From Desulfonatronovibrio sp046496945 (GTDB lineage Bacteria; Desulfobacterota; Desulfovibrionia; Desulfovibrionales; Desulfonatronovibrionaceae): a DNA stretch of 8,977 bases. Below are positions 5,877 through 8,977 of this stretch, piece after piece (within the stretch, counting starts at the first letter, position 1; each line of letters starts with the position of its first letter). Below the pieces are notes generated by a model that saw nothing but the letters and a program-made list of their open reading frames with translations, made no database searches and was not told the origin of the DNA. The stretch is from contig JAWOGL010000138.1 in assembly GCA_046496945.1 (NCBI GenBank), positions 1-8,977 on the forward strand. The letters are read 5' to 3'. Position numbers and translations under genes: made by a program.

Positions 5877-6534
5877 TTATTCCAGCCTGCAGAAGCTTGT
5901 CCTGCCTGAAATTTATTCCCTCAGAATCTAATCCCAGGCCAGCGTCATAAATTCCCACAACATCGTGAACAACTTCAGTTCTTCTGGACCTTCTATAACA
6001 CTGAAGAATGTTCACATAGTCAGCCTGATAACCTCCCTGCCCTGTCCATCCTCCACAACGGACAAACACCAGTTCCCGGGAAAGACAAAGACATAAAGGA
6101 TCAATATTGCCCTGGCGCACTATTGACTTGCCGGGTATGTCCAAAGGTAAAAAATCACACTCAAAAGCGCGGCTGACGTCTATTCTGGCGATAAGCATTT
6201 CAGCGGTCTGATGCTTCATGTAAGTTATGAAAGCGTTTGGAGTCAAAGCATTGTCATCATCAAGAAAAATGATCCGTTTCCCTTTGGCTCTTTTAAGGAG
6301 AATATTCCGAAGACCATGCCCCCAGTTGTTATCTTTAGGAAGATCAAAATAATGTACCCTGTTCCATGAATGAACACGTTCACCCTTTATCCCGTCAAAA
6401 CCTACCAGCACTTCCACCTGTTCCGCGGAAAATTCTTCACTGGCAAAATCAACAGCATTCAGAATGCTGGATATTGCCAGATTAAGCGCCTTGAGCCTTG
6501 TCCCCTGACTGGCAATAATAATTGTGAAAAGCAT
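5857..6534 (-). CDS. Family 2 glycosyltransferase
   Basis: This encodes a small GT-A-fold glycosyltransferase that should transfer a sugar from a nucleotide-sugar donor; donor and acceptor are unknown. From the chosen start (225 residues) it opens with MLFTIIIASQGTRLKALNLAISSI, the first beta strand and helix of family 2 enzymes. VEVLVGFDG forms the second strand (about 40-48), and the DXD-type motif lies in RIIFLDDDNALTP (Asp92-94), which binds metal and the donor diphosphate. A later GGWTGQGGYQADYV segment fits the acceptor side. There is no membrane segment or signal peptide. An ATG at 6552 would add six residues but has no ribosome site, whereas AAAAGGA lies eight bases before the ATG at 6534. 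It follows the transketolase gene by about 100 bases and is convergent with the heme operon. Confidence 0.85.
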   Translation of the reverse strand: MLFTIIIASQGTRLKALNLAISSILNAVDFASEEFSAEQVEVLVGFDGIKGERVHSWNRVHYFDLPKDNNWGHGLRNILLKRAKGKRIIFLDDDNALTPNAFITYMKHQTAEMLIARIDVSRAFECDFLPLDIPGKSIVRQGNIDPLCLCLSRELVFVRCGGWTGQGGYQADYVNILQCYRRSRRTEVVHDVVGIYDAGLGLDSEGINFRQDKLLQAGIKSKPLI

Positions 6535-6576
6535 GGTACCAGTCCTTTTCATTTATTATTTCAGTAATCGAATTCC

Positions 6577-6605
6577 ATTCTTAAACAGTAAACGTCAATT
6601 GACAA
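6577..6605 (-). promoter_or_regulatory. Possible promoter for the glycosyltransferase gene
   Basis: On the minus strand TTGTCA (6600-6605) is followed after exactly 17 bases by AAGAAT (6577-6582), a fair -35 box with a weak -10 box. The -35 overlaps the perfect 10-bp palindrome GTCAATTGAC (6594-6603), which could be an operator or chance. No terminator is visible after the transketolase gene, so read-through is an alternative source of transcript. Confidence 0.3.
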
Positions 6606-6635
6606 TATAATGATTTTTCGATCACACAGAAGAAA

Positions 6636-8612
6636 CTAAATTCTTTCTTCAACAAACCGGGCAAACTGTTCAGCAGTAAAGCCGAATTCCTCAGCCAGCA
6701 CCTTGCCCGGGGCTGATTCACCGAACCTGTCAAGACTGTAAACATATCCATCCAGGCCCGCATACTTATACCAGATATTTCCCCGGCCTGCCTCAATGGC
6801 AAACCTTTTCCTGACCCTGGCGGGCAGAACCTTTTCCTTGTACTCTTCATCCTGGGCCTCAAAAAGTTCCAGGCACGGAGCGCTTACCACTCTGATTTTG
6901 GCCGGGGCAAGAATGGCGGCCGCCTCATAAGCAAGATGCACTTCAGACCCTGAAGCAATAATAATAATCTCAGGATCCTGAACATCTTTAAGGATATATG
7001 CCCCTTTTTTCACACCTTCAACAATTTGGGGGTGCTTTTCCAGATCCAGGACCGGGACCCCCTGGCGGGTCAAAAGAAGCGCGCTGGGGGTTTTTGTTTG
7101 AGCCAGGGCCAGATTCAGACAAAGCTTTGTTTCCTGGGCATCAGCCGGCCTGAATACGTGAAAATTGGGAATAAGTCTCAGGGAGCTTGCGTGCTCAACA
7201 GGCTGGTGGGTCGGCCCGTCCTCGCCCACATAAAAGGAATCGTGGGTAAACACATGCAGAACCGGCAATTTCTGCAGAGCGGACATGCGCAAAGCATTCC
7301 TTTCATAATCGGAAAAAACCAGAAAAGTCGCTCCAAAACCCATTACGCCGGAGTGAAGAACCATGCCGTTCAAGATAGCGCCCATGGGGAATTCACGTAC
7401 ACCAAATGCCAGATAGCGCCCTGATGGATTATCGTTGTTGTGAAACAGCCCGGTAGCTTCTCTGAACTTGACGGTCTGGTTGGAAGGATCCAGGTCTGCT
7501 GACCCGCCCATAAGATTGGGCAGCTGTTCCATCAGACTATTGAGACAGGCACCAAAAGCCTTTCTGGTGGCAATGCTTTGCCCGGATTCAAAATCAGGCA
7601 AATCAAGGGAGCGGCTGCCTGGATCAGAATGAATAAATTCCCATAACCGGGATTTTTCATCTGAACTGCTTAAAGCGCTGCTTAATTTTTTCTCCCAGTT
7701 ATCCGCCATTTCCGTAAGCGAGGAAAACCTTTCCTGGAAATGGCCTATAATATCCTGAGGCAGATAAAACTGCTCATCAGCCGGCAGGCCCAGTGCTTTC
7801 TTTGTCCCGACAACCTCCTCAGGAGAAAAAGGCGCTCCATGCGTTTCTTCGCTTCCTTCCAGAGTAGCACATCCTCTGGCCATAACCGTATGACCGATGA
7901 TAAGGGTCGGCCTTTTATCCTCCAACCTGGCTGCTGTCAGGGCCTTCCGGATCTGCTCATGATCGTGTCCGTCTATTTCGATTACCTGCCAGCAGAAAGC
8001 TTCGAAGATCTTTTTATAGTCAGAACAGTCTGCCCGTTCAGTAGGACCTGCAAGTTGAATCTTGTTGCTGTCGTAGTATACAACAAGTTTACCCAGCCCC
8101 CATCCGCCTGCGAGGGCTGCGCTGCCCATGGCGATGGGCTCCTGCAGGTCACCGTCAGAGGCCAGAGCGTATGTAAAATGATCACAGATATCGGTACCAA
8201 GCCTGGAGCGAAGAAAAGATTCGGCAACAGCCATGCCCACTGACATGCCCACACCCTGACCCAGAGGCCCGGTGGTAGCTTCCACTCCCGGGGCCATGTC
8301 ATGCTCTGGATGTCCCGGAGTTCTGCTGCCCAGCTGCCGGAAGGCCTTGAGATCTTCAATACTCAAAAAACCGCTCATACAAAGAAGACTGTACAAAAGC
8401 ATTGATTCATGGCCTGCGGAGAGAACAAATCTGTCCCGGTCAAACCACTGGTCATCCTCAGGATTGAAAACAAGGAATTCTCTGAAAAGAATATAGAGAA
8501 AATCAGCTGAAGACATGGCTCCGCCGGGATGACCGGAGTTAGCCCTGCTCACGCCGTCCATTATTAATCCTTTTATTACATTAACCGCTCTTTGATCTGT
8601 TTGCTTGGTCAT
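6636..8612 (-). CDS. tkt: Transketolase
   Basis: Transketolase moves two-carbon ketol units between sugar phosphates in the non-oxidative pentose phosphate pathway, using thiamine diphosphate and a divalent metal. The 658-residue product is full length. Visible landmarks: His26 in SGHPGGAMS, His68 in LSAGHESMLLYSLL, His101 in TPGHPEHD, and GPLGQGVGMSVGMA (115-128). The thiamine-diphosphate motif starts with SDGDLQEP (152-159) and ends in YYDSN (179-183). His259 lies in THGAP, the catalytic glutamate Glu407 in GVREFPMGA, and His457 and His469 in FTHDSFYVGEDGPTHQPVE. The C-terminal domain begins near 535. The first Gly of the usual GDG is Ser here, a variant I recall from other bacterial transketolases. 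The start is supported by family alignment; GGA nine bases upstream is a weak ribosome site. The glycosyltransferase gene follows on the same strand. Confidence 0.97.
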   Translation of the reverse strand: MTKQTDQRAVNVIKGLIMDGVSRANSGHPGGAMSSADFLYILFREFLVFNPEDDQWFDRDRFVLSAGHESMLLYSLLCMSGFLSIEDLKAFRQLGSRTPGHPEHDMAPGVEATTGPLGQGVGMSVGMAVAESFLRSRLGTDICDHFTYALASDGDLQEPIAMGSAALAGGWGLGKLVVYYDSNKIQLAGPTERADCSDYKKIFEAFCWQVIEIDGHDHEQIRKALTAARLEDKRPTLIIGHTVMARGCATLEGSEETHGAPFSPEEVVGTKKALGLPADEQFYLPQDIIGHFQERFSSLTEMADNWEKKLSSALSSSDEKSRLWEFIHSDPGSRSLDLPDFESGQSIATRKAFGACLNSLMEQLPNLMGGSADLDPSNQTVKFREATGLFHNNDNPSGRYLAFGVREFPMGAILNGMVLHSGVMGFGATFLVFSDYERNALRMSALQKLPVLHVFTHDSFYVGEDGPTHQPVEHASSLRLIPNFHVFRPADAQETKLCLNLALAQTKTPSALLLTRQGVPVLDLEKHPQIVEGVKKGAYILKDVQDPEIIIIASGSEVHLAYEAAAILAPAKIRVVSAPCLELFEAQDEEYKEKVLPARVRKRFAIEAGRGNIWYKYAGLDGYVYSLDRFGESAPGKVLAEEFGFTAEQFARFVEERI

Positions 8613-8977
8613 TTTTGTTTATCCGTTTCTGGTTTGTGGTTAAAATATTAGTGTTTAAGATTTCGTATCTATTCACCATATATTATGATCAGCACTGAAT
8701 CTAAGGCCGGTCCCCGGTTCAGGTTTCGCCATTGATGCGATGTTTGACCGTCGCAGGTTCCGTTCAGGCAAACCATATACATTAAAAACCGCCGATTTTT
8801 TTCCAAAATATGCAAGATTTCCAATCCAGTATAACATGCCCGGCTAATGGTTTGCCTTAGGGAACCGCGACAGGGAGTTCGTATCAACAGAAACATGAAC
8901 CGGGGACTGGCCGCTAGCTATGGTGAATAGTTACAAGATTTCAAACAAAAAAATGGAAATTGTCCTAACAGCTTGTT
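8613..8977. other. Intergenic region upstream of tkt
   Basis: No gene is supported here. Nearly all of it is occupied by the long inverted repeat at 8653-8946. The 40 bases between that repeat and the tkt start are AT-rich and should be the tkt leader, but I see no convincing promoter boxes on the minus strand. The last 30 bases show nothing identifiable; any gene beyond lies outside the window. Confidence 0.5.
8653..8946. repeat. Long imperfect inverted repeat upstream of tkt
   Basis: Matching blocks occur in mirrored order around a 70-base centre (8777-8846): 8669-8680 with 8919-8930 (12 of 12), 8705-8721 with 8896-8912 (16 of 17), 8750-8761 with 8861-8871 (one extra base), and 8766-8776 with 8847-8857 (11 of 11). 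The outer flanks 8653-8668 and 8931-8946 still match at 11 of 16 positions. Spacers between blocks differ in length (24 bases against 6 between the first two), so it is either an old head-to-head pair of one repeat family or a long structured RNA hairpin with bulges. No convincing protein is encoded. It lies 40 bases upstream of the tkt start. Confidence 0.88.

Noticed and set aside
7740..8243. 167-residue plus-strand open frame
   Set aside because: It lies wholly inside the transketolase gene, opposite its thiamine-diphosphate motif, and shows no family features.
8781..8802. Terminator at the T-run in the centre of the inverted repeat
   Set aside because: The bases before the T-run form no GC stem, only an A-run that could pair weakly with the Ts.
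8669..8896. 75-residue minus-strand open frame upstream of tkt
   Set aside because: It is spread over the inverted repeat, has no ribosome site, and its sequence follows the repeat blocks, so coding is unlikely.
8653..8946. Integron attC site or retron RNA as explanation of the long inverted repeat
   Set aside because: I find no attC-type RYYYAAC/GTTRRRY ends in the right places and no integrase or reverse transcriptase gene nearby; the repeat also differs from the usual attC form.

Overview
The main part of this window (about 240 to 8977) looks like chromosomal DNA from a sulfate-reducing deltaproteobacterium (Desulfobacterota), most likely of the Desulfovibrionales type. I infer this from gene content and protein character and have not run any search. 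The strongest pointer is an operon for the siroheme-dependent (alternative) heme pathway with hemB embedded between two radical-SAM genes. I recall that arrangement from Desulfovibrio relatives. Base composition is moderate (near 50% GC in genes, AT-rich between them).

Left edge (1-203): very GC-rich DNA unlike the rest. It is a fold-back of one short piece of a GH13 alpha-amylase/alpha-glucosidase gene. Two 60-base arms (33-92 and 144-203) are inverted copies with one mismatch, and both read as the same GH13 segment on opposite strands. The homology stops abruptly at 203. It looks like an actinobacterial-type contaminant or amplification/assembly chimera joined to the deltaproteobacterial DNA.

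204-1721: an intergenic stretch with a plausible sigma70 promoter, then a zinc-ribbon/Yip1-type membrane protein gene and a small unrecognised coiled-coil gene. 1722-2073 is a repeat-rich intergenic region: a 15-bp palindrome, a CTTGAAC heptamer array and a nested-hairpin element next to the heme operon.

2074-5807 (+): ahbC, hemB, ahbD and an ahbA-like Lrp/AsnC-family gene, spaced by 14, 1 and 5 bases and almost certainly one operon. HemB makes porphobilinogen, the common tetrapyrrole precursor. AhbA, with a partner AhbB not seen here, decarboxylates siroheme. AhbC removes the two acetate side chains to give Fe-coproporphyrin III. AhbD converts two propionates to vinyls, giving heme b.

5857-8612 (-): convergent to the heme operon are a small family 2 glycosyltransferase gene and, upstream of it, a full-length transketolase gene. 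8613-8977 has no gene but carries a long imperfect inverted repeat (8653-8946), the most unexplained structure in the window. I see no defence, mobile-gene or CRISPR system. The noteworthy items are the chimeric edge, the heme operon with its missing AhbB partner, and the two structured intergenic elements.
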